From Sphingomonas faeni (GTDB taxonomy: Bacteria > Pseudomonadota > Alphaproteobacteria > Sphingomonadales > Sphingomonadaceae), in NCBI RefSeq assembly GCF_023195535.1, contig NZ_JALPNF010000002.1:248001-312000 (forward strand): DNA of 64,000 nucleotides. The letters run 5' to 3'. Under the pieces are notes generated by a model, which saw only the letters and a program-made list of their open reading frames with translations, did no database searches and was not told the DNA's origin. Positions 18,599 to 27,795 of the stretch are shown in pieces (the first letter of the stretch is position 1; each line of letters begins with the position of its first letter). The position numbers were made by a program, and so were the translations under genes.

Positions 18599-18684
18599 AT
18601 GCTCCGCTGTTCGTTACCGTATCAAGCCTTTTCTAGTGGCAGTTGGCAAATACCTGTCCTACAGATCGATACCAGTCGACAGGT
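18585..18684 (+). promoter_or_regulatory. three copies of a GACAGGT heptamer in the gntP leader
   Basis: GACAGGT occurs at 18585-18591 and 18678-18684, and its exact complement ACCTGTC at 18652-18658; the last two form an inverted repeat with a 19-base spacer. The first lies inside the predicted promoter spacer. This could be the operator set of the FadR-type or LuxR-type regulator next to it; that is inference. The rest of 18477-18764 holds no credible gene. Confidence 0.35.
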
Positions 18685-18764
18685 GAACGCGCCGTCGGAT
18701 CGCAGGGAAGGATGTCGATGTCGCCACCATGCAAGCGCCTTGCCAGGTCTGAGGGTACCCGCCG

Positions 18765-20123
18765 ATGATCGGCGGCGACCTGAGGCTGATCATCGCCGCG
18801 CTGGCGGGAATCCTGCTTGCCGTGGTGATGATCGTGCGCGGGCGACTGCACCCGTTCATCGGCCTGTTGTGCGGCGCCTTCACGGTCGGTTTGCTGGCGG
18901 GGCTGCCGCTGCCGGACGTCGCCAAGGCGGTCCAGAAGGGCGTTGGCGACATCATCGGCGGCACCGGTCTGGTCGTCGCGCTGGGGCTGTCATTAGGGGC
19001 GATGCTGCATCTGTCGGGCGCCGCCGCGTCGCTCGCCAAGGGTGCACTGAACCTGACCGGTACCCGCGCCGCGCCATGGGCGACGCTCGGCATCGCGATC
19101 GTCATCGGACTGCCGCTGTTCTTCGAGACCGGGCTGGTCCTGCTACTGCCGATCGTCGTCGCGGCTGCGGAGGAAATGTCCGCGATGACGGCAGGGACCA
19201 GCGATGCCGCGCGCGATCAGGCCAAGCTGCGGCTGATCATGCCCGCGCTAGCGGGTCTCGGCGTGGTGCATGCGCTGGTGCCACCGCATCCCGGCCCGCT
19301 GCTTGCGGTCGAGGCGCTCGGCGCGAACCTCGGGCTGACGATGCTCTACGGAATCCTCATCGCGATCCCGACGGCGATTGTCGCCGGGCCGCTGCTGGCC
19401 AAATTCACCACCCGCGGCGTGCGACTGGCATCGCCGGTGCTGCGCGATACCGGACTGGCGATCGCCACGCCCTCGCGGCTGCTGTCGCTGGTAATCGTGC
19501 TGTTACCGGTCCTGCTCATCGCAACCGGCGAACTGGGCCAGATGATCCCGACGCTGAAGGGCGCGCCCGGCCTGGTCGCGGCGAGCAATCCAGTCGTCGC
19601 GCTGCTCCTGACGAACCTGCTCGCGCTGCCGTTGCTGTTCGGGCGGCGGCTGCGCGAGGCTGCGATTCAGGATGCGGTCTGGCACGAGACGATGGGTGCG
19701 GCCGGCGCGATCCTGCTCGCGATCGGTGCCGGCGGTGCGCTGAAACAGGTGCTGGTGACCGCCGGCCTGTCCGACCTGCTCGCGCGGACGGTGATGATGT
19801 ACGCGATCTCGCCGTTACTGCTCGGCTGGCTGGTGGCGGTCGCGATCCGGCTCGCCGCGGGCTCGGCGACGGTGGCCACGATTACCGCGGTCGGCATCAT
19901 GCCCGGCGTCGTCGCCAGCTCGGGGGTATCGCCCGAGCTGGTCGTGCTGGCGATCGGCGCAGGGTCGGTATTCTTCAGCCACGTCAACGATCCGGGCTTC
20001 TGGCTGGTCAAGAGCTATGTCGGGACCAGTACCGCGGACACGTTCCGCACCTGGTCGCTGCTCGAGACCGCGATCTCGGTGGTCGGCCTCGCGCTGGTGA
20101 TGGCGCTGAGCTATGTCGTCTGA
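18765..20123 (+). CDS. gntP: GntP-family gluconate/aldonate permease
   Basis: Inner-membrane permease for gluconate or a related sugar acid. The 452 residues are mostly hydrophobic with about 12-14 helices, the normal length for GntP. Family segments include GTGLVVALGLSLGAMLHLSGAA at about 66-87 (given in part: GAMLHLSGAA), LPLFFETGLVLLLPI at 115-129, VPPHPGPLLAVEALGANLG near 172 and HVNDPGFWLVKSY near 403. The next gene (FadR-type regulator) overlaps its 3' end by eleven bases, and a gluconokinase gene lies 760 bases further on, which supports gluconate or a similar aldonate as cargo. Confidence 0.93.
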   Translation: MIGGDLRLIIAALAGILLAVVMIVRGRLHPFIGLLCGAFTVGLLAGLPLPDVAKAVQKGVGDIIGGTGLVVALGLSLGAMLHLSGAAASLAKGALNLTGTRAAPWATLGIAIVIGLPLFFETGLVLLLPIVVAAAEEMSAMTAGTSDAARDQAKLRLIMPALAGLGVVHALVPPHPGPLLAVEALGANLGLTMLYGILIAIPTAIVAGPLLAKFTTRGVRLASPVLRDTGLAIATPSRLLSLVIVLLPVLLIATGELGQMIPTLKGAPGLVAASNPVVALLLTNLLALPLLFGRRLREAAIQDAVWHETMGAAGAILLAIGAGGALKQVLVTAGLSDLLARTVMMYAISPLLLGWLVAVAIRLAAGSATVATITAVGIMPGVVASSGVSPELVVLAIGAGSVFFSHVNDPGFWLVKSYVGTSTADTFRTWSLLETAISVVGLALVMALSYVV

Positions 20124-20844
20124 CGATGGCGGGATCAGGGTATATGCCACCGCAGGACGTGCGGTCGTGACCGAATTACGGCTCGCGGATCGCGCCTATA
20201 CGGCGATCGTCCGGATCATCACCGACGACAAGCTTGCGGTCGGCGATCGGCTGCCATCCGAAGCGCAACTCGCCGCCACGTTCGGGATGTCCCGGACGAT
20301 CGTCCGCGAGGCGTTGGCCCGGCTCGCGTCCGATGGCATCACCCAGGCACGGCGGGGCGCGGGATCCTACGTCAAGCGCCGCCCGTCCGAGCGGCTCGGC
20401 ACGCACATGCCGATGGACGCGCTGGCGACGACGCTCGGCACCTACGAAGTGCGGTTCGTGCTGGAGGCGGAGGCCGCGCGGCTCGCGGCATCGCGCCGAT
20501 CGCATCATCAGCTCGAGGCGATCGAACGGGCGCTGGAGGCGTTGCGCAGCGCGTTGCTGTCGAACGCGCCCGCGCATGACGAGGACTGGGTCCTGCACCG
20601 CGCGATCGTCGAGGCGACTGCAAACGCCGCGTTCCTGCTGGTGTTCGACCATCTCCACGAGGAGGTGATGCGGATCCTGCGTGCCGGCGTCGATATCTCC
20701 CGCTCGCGCCCGCCCGAGGTCATCGGGGCGATGATGGACGAGCATGATGCGATCGTCGAGGCGATCCGGGCACGGGACGCGGATGGCGCTGCGCTCGCGA
20801 TGCGCTGGCATTTGTCGCAGGGGCGCAAACGGCTGATGCCGTGA
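20113..20844 (+). CDS. FadR/GntR-family (FCD) transcriptional regulator
   Basis: Local regulator, probably of gntP and gluconokinase. The 243-residue protein has an N-terminal winged helix at about 25-90 (KLAVGDRLPSEAQLAATFGMSRTIVREALARL, here residues 40-71, with the usual LPSE and SRTxVREAL motifs). A C-terminal all-helical FCD domain at about 105-225 has the metal/ligand-site pattern D-x4-H (DWVLHRAI), H (HLHEEV) and H (MDEHDAIV). A conserved start further in (TELRLADRAYTAI) is possible, but the ATG overlapping gntP suits coupled translation. Sugar-acid effectors are common for this subgroup. Confidence 0.88.
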   Translation: MSSDDGGIRVYATAGRAVVTELRLADRAYTAIVRIITDDKLAVGDRLPSEAQLAATFGMSRTIVREALARLASDGITQARRGAGSYVKRRPSERLGTHMPMDALATTLGTYEVRFVLEAEAARLAASRRSHHQLEAIERALEALRSALLSNAPAHDEDWVLHRAIVEATANAAFLLVFDHLHEEVMRILRAGVDISRSRPPEVIGAMMDEHDAIVEAIRARDADGAALAMRWHLSQGRKRLMP

Positions 20845-20881
20845 TCCGGTTCGGTGCCCACTGTCGCATTCGGCAGGCAGG

Positions 20882-21490
20882 TCAGCCGCGCTGTTGCTCC
20901 GATCGGGGCGCTGCGATCACGAGCCATGCCAGCACGTCGGCCACCAGCGCGTCCGGCGTCCGGCCCGCATCGAGCGTCAGTGCGTTTTCATCCGGTGCCG
21001 GCGGCTCGAGTGTGGCGAGTTGGCTGTCGAGCAGGCTTGCCGGCATGTAATGCCCGGCCCGCGTTGCCAGCCTGCGCGCGATCTCCGCGGGCGCCGTATC
21101 GAGCAGCACGAACGCCAGCGGCACGGCGGATGCCGCGGACAGACGCTCGCGGTAGCTGCGCTTCAGTGCGGAACAGGCGGCCACTGCCATGCCACCGTGC
21201 TCTGTCTGCGTCTCGAGCGCGGCGTCACCGAGCGCGGCCCCCACGCGATCGAGCCACGGCCAGCGGTCGGCATCGTCGAGCGCATGACCGGATTGCATCT
21301 TGGCGATGCTCGCCGGTGCATGAAACGTATCGCCTTCGAGTAACGGGCAACCGAGCCGTTGCGCGAGATGCGCGGCCAATGTGGATTTGCCGCTGCCGCT
21401 CACGCCCATGACGACGATGCCCCTGACAAGGCTGTCACCTGGGGTATCGCCACCCGGGTTCCCTGAAGTCTCTCGCTTTGCCTGCACCAC
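20882..21490 (-). CDS. gntK: gluconokinase
   Basis: Phosphorylates gluconate to 6-phosphogluconate in the cytoplasm. The 202-residue protein has the P-loop GVSGSGKST at 29-37 close to the N-terminus, then EGDTFH (substrate site) and the GCSALKRSYR-like motif CSALKRSYRERL, all normal for the thermoresistant-type gluconokinase. Residues 1-22 are not conserved-looking; GTG codons at 21490 and 21487 are the only upstream starts, with GAGGG before them. It is convergent with the FadR-type gene, 37 bases away. With gntP it forms a complete gluconate uptake and activation set. Confidence 0.92.
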   Translation of the reverse strand: MVQAKRETSGNPGGDTPGDSLVRGIVVMGVSGSGKSTLAAHLAQRLGCPLLEGDTFHAPASIAKMQSGHALDDADRWPWLDRVGAALGDAALETQTEHGGMAVAACSALKRSYRERLSAASAVPLAFVLLDTAPAEIARRLATRAGHYMPASLLDSQLATLEPPAPDENALTLDAGRTPDALVADVLAWLVIAAPRSEQQRG

Positions 21491-21859
21491 GCGCCCTCGT
21501 CGACTGCTCCGCCATTACGCTATCGGGCGGCGGAGCGGGCTTGGCCATTACGACCTTTGTCGCAGTCGTCCTAGCCGGCACGACCGCCTATCCGGCATGA
21601 TGTGCCGGAAAAACCGCGCCCACGCCGAAAAGCAACCGGCGATGACCGCCGCACATGCGATCATGCCCCTGCCTCTGACCATACCTGCGCCCGTGCCTGC
21701 GCTGGGAGCGGTGCCGCGCATGGCGCCGCCTGCCCGGCGCGGATTGCGACCTTGGTCGTAGATGCCGCGCGGCACGCGATGCGATAGACCAGACGATACA
21801 CGATGGCATGACCAAGCCGGATCACCGGCACGCACCGTGGGCGGATAGGGGATCGACTG
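21491..21859. other. intergenic region between gntK and a TonB receptor
   Basis: This 369-base stretch holds no credible gene. It contains a 7-bp hairpin (TCCGGCA-TGATG-TGCCGGA, 21591-21609). A weak resemblance to the LacI-type operator at 21512-21525 was judged too poor to call. Promoters of gntK and the divergent receptor must lie here, but no clear -35/-10 pair was seen. Confidence 0.5.
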
Positions 21860-24800
21860 ATGACAACGGCTAAGCGCGACCGGCGACTTTTCGGACGATT
21901 TGATGGTATCGTTACCAGCCTGATGGCGCTGTCGACCGCGCTGGCCTGCACGCCTGCCCTGGCTCAGACCGTCGACCCTGCCCCCGCCCCCGCCCCCGAA
22001 CTCGCCGCGACCCCGCAGACGTCGCCCGCCGATCTGCCTGATACCGCGCCGACGCCTGCCTCGGTCAGCGATATCGTCGTCACCGGCACGCGCATCACGT
22101 CGAGCGGCTTCAACGCGCCGACCCCCACGACCGTGATCGGCGAGGAACAGATCCTCAAGAACGCGCAACCCAACATATTCACGACGGTGGCGCAATTGCC
22201 CTCGCTCCAGGGCTCGACCGGCGCCAACACGGGGACGTTCAGCACGTCGAGCGGATCGCAGGGGCTCAGCTCGTTCTCGCTGCGTGGTCTCGGCACGATC
22301 CGGACTCTGACGCTGCTCGACGGCCAGCGCGTCGTCGGTGCCAACGTCACCGGCGTGCCCGACATCAGCCAGTTCCCGCAATTGCTGATCAAGCGCGTTG
22401 ACATCGTCACCGGCGGTGCGTCCGCCTCCTACGGTTCGGATGCGGTCGGCGGCGTGATCAACTTCATCACCGATACGAAGTTCACCGGGTTCAAGGCGAA
22501 CGTCCAGACCGGCGTGACCACCTATGGCGACGACGGCCAGGTGCTGTTCCAGGCGGCGGTCGGCAAGAACTTCGCCAACGACAGGCTGCACGTCATCCTG
22601 AGCGGCGAATATGCCAAGGAACAGGGCGTCGGCCCGGGCAATTTCGGCGAAGACCTCGCCGGCAGCCGCGACTGGTACCGTGCGACGACCCTGGTCAACA
22701 CCGGTATCATGAATAACGGGTCGCCGCAATATCTGGTGCGCGATCATGGCCAGGCGTACCAATACACCAAATACGGCCTGATCAGCGCCGGCCCGCTGCA
22801 GGGCACCGCGTTCGACGCCAACGGCCAGCCCTTCCCGTTCCAGTACGGATCGAACGGCGTGCCGGCCAAGGACAGGGCCGGCAACGTCAACGGTTGCTTC
22901 GTCGGCTTCTGCGTCGGCGGCGACCAGTCGGGGCATGTCGGATCGGGCACCTCGCTGCAATCCGCGATCCAGCGCCTCAACGGCTATACGCGCATCAGCT
23001 ACGACGTCGCGCCCGACATGGAGGTCTATATGACCGCCAACGTCGCGCAGGTGAAGACGCACAACCAGCCCAATCCCGGCTCCGCGAAGACCGGGCTGAC
23101 CGTGCAGTGCGCGAACCCCTATCTGCCCGCGTCGATCTCGGCCGCCTGCGCGGCGAACGGCATCACCAATTTCCAGTACGGCCTAAGCAACGCGATCCTG
23201 CCGAACATCAGGGTGAACACCGATCGTCGCCAATATCGCTTCGTCGGGGGCCTGAAGGGCAAGGCCGACGTGCTCGGGACGAACTGGACCTATGACGCGT
23301 CGTACGAGCACGGCATCAACATCACCGACATCGACGTCGACAACATCAGCCTGACCGGACGCTACAACCAGGCGATCAACGCGACGCGGATCAACGGTCA
23401 GATCGTCTGCGCCGACGCCGCCGCACGCGCCGCGGGCTGCCAGCCGATCAACATCTTCGGCGGCGCGACACCGTCGGCAGCGGCGCTCGCCTATGTCACG
23501 CCAGCCGCGGGGCCGTTCCAGCATACCAAGCAGACGCAGGACGCCTTCGCGGGCAGCATCTCGGGCGAGCCGATCACTTTGTGGGCGGGGCCGCTCGCGG
23601 TCGCGGCGGGGATCGAATACCGCCGAGAATTCTACCGCGTGAACGCCGATCCTTATGGTGCAGGCGTCTCCGACATCAGCCCGAACTCGACGCTGTATCC
23701 GGCCGATCCCAGCCTGAATTCGGTGAACGGCAGCAACTGGTATGCCGGCAACTACAAGAACGGAACGGGCAAGTACAACGTCCTGGAAAGCTTCCTGGAG
23801 CTGAACCTGCCGATCCTCAACTCCGACACGCTGGGTCGCGCGAACGTGAACGCGGCGGGCCGGGCGACGCGCTATTCGACCTCGGGAGTCGTCTATGCCT
23901 GGAAGGTCGGCGGTACCTGGGACACGCCGCTCGACGGGCTCCGCTTCCGCGCGGTGACGTCGCGCGACGTCCGCGCGCCGAACCTGTCCGAGCTGTTCGC
24001 GGCACCGGTGACGACAACAGTCCCCAACTTCACCGATCCGCGCCGGACGGCCGAGAACCCGAACGGCCGCCAGGTGCTCATCATCCAGAACACGATCGGC
24101 AACACGGCGCTGAGGCCCGAGATCGCGCTCAACACCGAACTCGGCGTCGTCTATGCGCGGCCGAAATGGCTGCCCGGGCTCAGCCTGTCGTTCGACTATT
24201 ACAAGATCAAGCTGAACGACGTGATCTCCAGCCTGTCCGCACAGCAGGTCGTCAACCTCTGCCTCGTGGATAACATCCCCGACACCTGCGGGGCGTTCGA
24301 CCTCGACAGCGATTCCAAATTCGTCAACGTCCAGTCGTTCAACCTGGCGTCGATCAAGACCGATGGGTTCGATATCGAGGCGAGCTATCAGTGGCGCAAA
24401 CCGCTGGGGATCGACGGCAATTTCACCCTGCGCGGGCTGACCACGCACGTGATCAAGTACGTCACCGATCCGGGCCTGCCCGGCACGATCCCGGTCGATT
24501 CCGCGGGCGCGAACACCGGCGCGACGCCGAACTGGAAATGGCTCGTCACCGAGAGCTACGACAACGACGCGTTCAGCATCACGCTGCAGCAGCGCTGGTT
24601 CAGCGACGGCGTGTACGGGAACCAGTATGTCGTGTGCTCGGCCGGCAACTGCCCGGTCTCGACCAGCAACAACCCGACGATCGACAACAACACGATGAAG
24701 GGCGCGTTCTACTTCGACGTCGGCGGTGCACTGAACGTCACCAAGCAGGTGAGCATGTTCTTCAAGGTCGACAATCTGTTCGATCACGATCCCGAGCCAT

Positions 24801-24892
24801 CGCCACAGACCAATACGGGGCTCGACGTGAACCCGGCATTGTACGACACATTGGGCCGGTTCTACCGGATCGGCGTGCGCGCGCGGTTCTGA
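21860..24892 (+). CDS. TonB-dependent outer-membrane receptor
   Basis: Outer-membrane porin for energised uptake of a large ligand, probably an oligosaccharide given the neighbours. The 1010-residue protein has a signal peptide (cleavage near PALAQ at 36), a Pro/Ala-rich linker and a TonB-box-like DIVVTGTRI at 71-79. The plug domain carries LRGLGTIRTLTLLDGQRV and DIVTGGASASYGSDAVGGVINF, and the barrel ends in a terminal aromatic (RVRARF-like GVRARF) as expected for BAM insertion. Internal Cys pairs occur in plug and loops. It stands 44 bases before an exported oxidoreductase gene and may be cotranscribed with it. Confidence 0.92.
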   Translation: MTTAKRDRRLFGRFDGIVTSLMALSTALACTPALAQTVDPAPAPAPELAATPQTSPADLPDTAPTPASVSDIVVTGTRITSSGFNAPTPTTVIGEEQILKNAQPNIFTTVAQLPSLQGSTGANTGTFSTSSGSQGLSSFSLRGLGTIRTLTLLDGQRVVGANVTGVPDISQFPQLLIKRVDIVTGGASASYGSDAVGGVINFITDTKFTGFKANVQTGVTTYGDDGQVLFQAAVGKNFANDRLHVILSGEYAKEQGVGPGNFGEDLAGSRDWYRATTLVNTGIMNNGSPQYLVRDHGQAYQYTKYGLISAGPLQGTAFDANGQPFPFQYGSNGVPAKDRAGNVNGCFVGFCVGGDQSGHVGSGTSLQSAIQRLNGYTRISYDVAPDMEVYMTANVAQVKTHNQPNPGSAKTGLTVQCANPYLPASISAACAANGITNFQYGLSNAILPNIRVNTDRRQYRFVGGLKGKADVLGTNWTYDASYEHGINITDIDVDNISLTGRYNQAINATRINGQIVCADAAARAAGCQPINIFGGATPSAAALAYVTPAAGPFQHTKQTQDAFAGSISGEPITLWAGPLAVAAGIEYRREFYRVNADPYGAGVSDISPNSTLYPADPSLNSVNGSNWYAGNYKNGTGKYNVLESFLELNLPILNSDTLGRANVNAAGRATRYSTSGVVYAWKVGGTWDTPLDGLRFRAVTSRDVRAPNLSELFAAPVTTTVPNFTDPRRTAENPNGRQVLIIQNTIGNTALRPEIALNTELGVVYARPKWLPGLSLSFDYYKIKLNDVISSLSAQQVVNLCLVDNIPDTCGAFDLDSDSKFVNVQSFNLASIKTDGFDIEASYQWRKPLGIDGNFTLRGLTTHVIKYVTDPGLPGTIPVDSAGANTGATPNWKWLVTESYDNDAFSITLQQRWFSDGVYGNQYVVCSAGNCPVSTSNNPTIDNNTMKGAFYFDVGGALNVTKQVSMFFKVDNLFDHDPEPSPQTNTGLDVNPALYDTLGRFYRIGVRARF

Positions 24893-24936
24893 CGGGTCCG
24901 GATCGCCTATCCTTCCAAACGCCGGGATGCTCTTTC

Positions 24937-26043
24937 ATGGATTTTGCACGACGCGATATCATCCTGTCCGCCGCCGCACTGGCGCTGAGTTCGGCGGCGT
25001 GCGGCGCAGGGCGGCCCGACCGCAAGCTCGGCTATGCGATCGTCGGGCTCGGCTCGTACGGGCTCGACGTCATCATACCCCAGTTCGCCAATTGCACGCA
25101 CAGCCGGCTGGCCGCCGTGGTCAGCGGCGATCCCGTCAAGGCGAAGCGGGTCGCCGCCGAGCACGGCCTGCCCGCCAGCGCGGTCTATTCCTACGCCAAT
25201 TTCGACTCGATCCGAAACAATCCGGATGTGGACATCGTCTATGTCTGCCTGCCCAATGCGCTACACGCGGAGTACACGATCCGCGCGGCGAAGGCGGGCA
25301 AGCACGTGATGTGCGAAAAGCCGATGGCGGTCTCGGTCGCGGAATGCGAGGCGATGATCGCCGCGTGCAAGACCGCGAACCGCAAGCTGATGATCGGCTA
25401 TCGCTGCCATTTCGAGGCCTATAACCTGGAGGCGATGCGGCTGGCGCATACCGGTGCGGCGGGGAAAATCCGTTATGTCCGGTCCGAGCATGGGTTCGTT
25501 CAGGGCGACCCATCGAAATGGCGGCTGAAACGCGCGCTGTCGGGTGGCGGGTCGCTGATGGACATGGGCATCTACAGCCTCCAGGCGGCGCGCTACATGA
25601 CCGGCGAGGAACCGATCGCGGTGACCGCACGCGAATCCACCGACCGCCGCGATCCGCGCTTTACCGAGGTCGAGGACATGATCGACTGGACGCTGGAATT
25701 CCCCTCGGGCGCGATCGCCGGATGCCAGTCGATGTACAGCGCCAACCAGAACCACATCCTGTTGATGGGCGACGCCGGCCGGATCGAGCTCGAGCCGGCA
25801 ACGCGCTATGACGGCAACCACATGTGGGTCGGCAAGGACGGCCGCGAGCGCGCGGTCACACCGCCGCCCGGCCCCGGCAAGACGCAGTTCGCGGGGCAAC
25901 TCGATCACCTCGTCGACTGCGTCCGCACCGGGCGCGAGCCGATCGTATCGGGCGAAGAGGGCCTGCGCGACATGCGCATCGTCGAGGCGATCTACCGTTC
26001 CGCGCGCGAAGGGCGGACCATCCGCCTGGACGGTCGCGCATGA
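24937..26043 (+). CDS. Gfo/Idh/MocA oxidoreductase with Tat-like signal
   Basis: NAD(P)-dependent aldose dehydrogenase or aldose-aldose oxidoreductase. The 368-residue protein begins ARRDIILSAAALALSSAAC, a twin-arginine-type signal. It then has the Rossmann motif GLGSYG, the cofactor/catalytic motif CEKPMAV near residue 126, and a C-terminal alpha/beta domain with GGGSLMDMGIYS. This resembles the exported glucose-fructose oxidoreductase of Zymomonas and xylose/glucose dehydrogenases. The ATG at 24937 was chosen because upstream frame is antisense-like sequence over the receptor gene. Its stop overlaps the cupin gene (ATGA). A lipobox is not convincing although a Cys ends the signal region. 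Confidence 0.85.
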   Translation: MDFARRDIILSAAALALSSAACGAGRPDRKLGYAIVGLGSYGLDVIIPQFANCTHSRLAAVVSGDPVKAKRVAAEHGLPASAVYSYANFDSIRNNPDVDIVYVCLPNALHAEYTIRAAKAGKHVMCEKPMAVSVAECEAMIAACKTANRKLMIGYRCHFEAYNLEAMRLAHTGAAGKIRYVRSEHGFVQGDPSKWRLKRALSGGGSLMDMGIYSLQAARYMTGEEPIAVTARESTDRRDPRFTEVEDMIDWTLEFPSGAIAGCQSMYSANQNHILLMGDAGRIELEPATRYDGNHMWVGKDGRERAVTPPPGPGKTQFAGQLDHLVDCVRTGREPIVSGEEGLRDMRIVEAIYRSAREGRTIRLDGRA

Positions 26044-26513
26044 TCGCGCGTCTGGTGGCTGTTGCCCTCGCGCTCGTGTCGGTTGCTGCAACGGCGCAGA
26101 CCACGGATCCCACTGCCTTCGCATCGGGTGCCGACGTGACCTCGCAGGTCGCGGCGATGGCGAAGGGCATGAAACCCGGACAGGGCTTTGCGTGGCAGCC
26201 CTTGGTGCGCGACGGCGAAACGGTGGCCGCGCTCGAATATTGGAAGACGCCGGGACGCCCGGCAGTGCATCCGGACCAGGCCGAATACGCGATCGTCATC
26301 GCTGGCGCCGGAATGCTGATCTCCGGCGGAACGCTCGAGGCGGCGAAACCCGTCAAGCCCGACCTCATCGAAGGCGACCGCATCGTCGGCGGCACTACGC
26401 GCGTGCTGAAGCCGGGCGACGTCATGCTGATCCCGGCGGGCGTCCCGCACCGGTTCGGCATCACCGGCGGCCGCCTCGTACTGCTCGGCACGAAGCTGCC
26501 CGTGCGGCGGTAA
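26040..26513 (+). CDS. exported cupin-domain protein
   Basis: A 157-residue protein with a Sec signal peptide (cleavage near ATAQ at 20) and one cupin barrel from about 60 to 150. The second cupin motif is clear (PGDVMLIPAGVPHRFG). The first is degenerate: PAVHPDQAEYAIVIAGAGMLISG keeps one histidine and a Glu but lacks the H-x-H pair, so metal binding is doubtful. It is translationally coupled to the oxidoreductase gene through a four-base overlap, suggesting a shared periplasmic substrate. A sugar isomerase or binding role is possible but unproven. Confidence 0.78.
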   Translation: MIARLVAVALALVSVAATAQTTDPTAFASGADVTSQVAAMAKGMKPGQGFAWQPLVRDGETVAALEYWKTPGRPAVHPDQAEYAIVIAGAGMLISGGTLEAAKPVKPDLIEGDRIVGGTTRVLKPGDVMLIPAGVPHRFGITGGRLVLLGTKLPVRR

Positions 26514-26523
26514 CGGGCCTTCT

Positions 26524-26646
26524 AATCCTCACCCGCCAGGGGGAGGTGGCAGGCGCAGCCTGACGGAGGGGGAGGAAGGGTAACGTCTGTTGCGTCGCCC
26601 CCCCCCTCCGTCGCTTCGCGCCACCTACCCCTGGCGGGGGAGGATT
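26524..26646. repeat. large imperfect inverted repeat (REP/MITE-like)
   Basis: An arm starting AATCCTCACCCGCCAGGGG is mirrored by an arm ending CCCCTGGCGGGGGAGGATT, with further pairing inward (GGAGGTGGC / GCCACCT and CGGAGGGGG / CCCCCTCCG). It fills the gap between two convergent genes and could act as a bidirectional terminator. It has the look of a non-coding dispersed palindrome. Confidence 0.65.
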
Positions 26647-26658
26647 CAGGACTCAAGG

Positions 26659-27771
26659 TCACCCCCACCAACCGCGGCGCAGCGGCACGCGCAGGACGCG
26701 GTCGTTCGCAGTCAGGTACAGCGCCCTCCCCCGCTCGCCGAACGCGCAATTGGCGATCGGCGCCCCGGTCGAGATCAGCCCAAGCGGTTCGGCCTCGGGC
26801 GTCAGGATCATCATCCCGCCGGGCACCGAGCACACCAGCGTGCCATCGCGCGCCACCTTCATGCCGTCGGGCAGCCCCGCGCCACCGCGCGCCTGCATCG
26901 GTTTCGCATCGAGCCAGACCCGCGCGTTGCCAGGCCGCCCCGCGGAATCCAGGTCATAGACCATGATCCGTGGCGCGGTTTCGTCCGATACCGACACGTA
27001 GAGCCGCCGCTCGTCGGGCGACAGCGCGATCCCATTGGGGCGCGTCTGGCCGCCGTCGAGCAGCTCGACACCACCGTCCCGCGTCCAGCGATACACGCCG
27101 TTGACCGTCATCTCCTTGTCCGGCGCGGCGTCGCCATCGACCAGTCCATAAGGCGGATCGGTAAAGTAGATCGCACCGTCGCGGGCGACGTGCAGGTCGT
27201 TCGGACTGTTGAAGCGATTACCGCGATACCGGTCGATCAAGACCGTGCGGCGGCCGGTGGCAAGGTCGACGCGGTCGATCGACCGGCCGCCACTGTTGGC
27301 AATCAGCAGCTTGCCCGTCCGGTCGAGCGCCAGTCCGTTGGCACCGGGCTCGCGGACGCGCTTTGGATCGGTTCCGCCCGCCCCCGAGGGATCGAGGAAC
27401 GGCGTCGCAGGCCCCCCCTTGCGCCACCGCCTGACGATATTGGCCGCCGGATCGGAGAACAGCAGATACTGCCCGGCCTCGACCCACAAAGGCCCCTCTG
27501 CCCAGCGTATCCCGGTAGCGAGCGTCTCGATAACCGCGTCGGGCGCAATCATCCGATCGAGTGTCGGCGACAATCGTGCGATCCGCGGCACCACCGCACC
27601 CACCTTTGCCTCGCCCGCCTCTGTGGCGCGCACCACTGCCCCGCGCGCCGCCGCTCCCCCAGCGATGCCGAGCAGTGCAAGTCCGCCGATCAGCATGCCG
27701 CGCCGATCCAGCACAGCGCCGTGGCGAAGGTCGGGCGCCGAATGGTCGTGTCCGGTCGGTTCCAAAATCAT
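26659..27771 (-). CDS. SMP-30/gluconolactonase-family lactonase, exported
   Basis: Hydrolyses an aldonolactone (glucono- or xylono-lactone) to the acid. The 370-residue protein opens with a Tat-like signal (DRRGMLIGGLALLGIAGG at 23-40, Arg pair at 23-24). The six-bladed propeller shows the metal-site set of the family: E in AEGPLW (about 92), N in FNSPNDLH, N in TRPNGIAL and D in LPDGMKV. The gene diverges from the GH39 gene and shares the operator at 27796 with it. Beside the exported oxidoreductase and gntP/gntK it suggests sugar oxidation outside the cytoplasm. Confidence 0.88.
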   Translation of the reverse strand: MILEPTGHDHSAPDLRHGAVLDRRGMLIGGLALLGIAGGAAARGAVVRATEAGEAKVGAVVPRIARLSPTLDRMIAPDAVIETLATGIRWAEGPLWVEAGQYLLFSDPAANIVRRWRKGGPATPFLDPSGAGGTDPKRVREPGANGLALDRTGKLLIANSGGRSIDRVDLATGRRTVLIDRYRGNRFNSPNDLHVARDGAIYFTDPPYGLVDGDAAPDKEMTVNGVYRWTRDGGVELLDGGQTRPNGIALSPDERRLYVSVSDETAPRIMVYDLDSAGRPGNARVWLDAKPMQARGGAGLPDGMKVARDGTLVCSVPGGMMILTPEAEPLGLISTGAPIANCAFGERGRALYLTANDRVLRVPLRRGWWG

Positions 27772-27795
27772 GCCAGCATCCCCCCGCGTTGCACT

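Noticed and set aside
21512..21525. CCATTACGCTATCG as a fourth LacI-type operator
   Set aside because: Four of the eight or more conserved positions fail (first two bases, one TA and the last base), so it is no better than chance.
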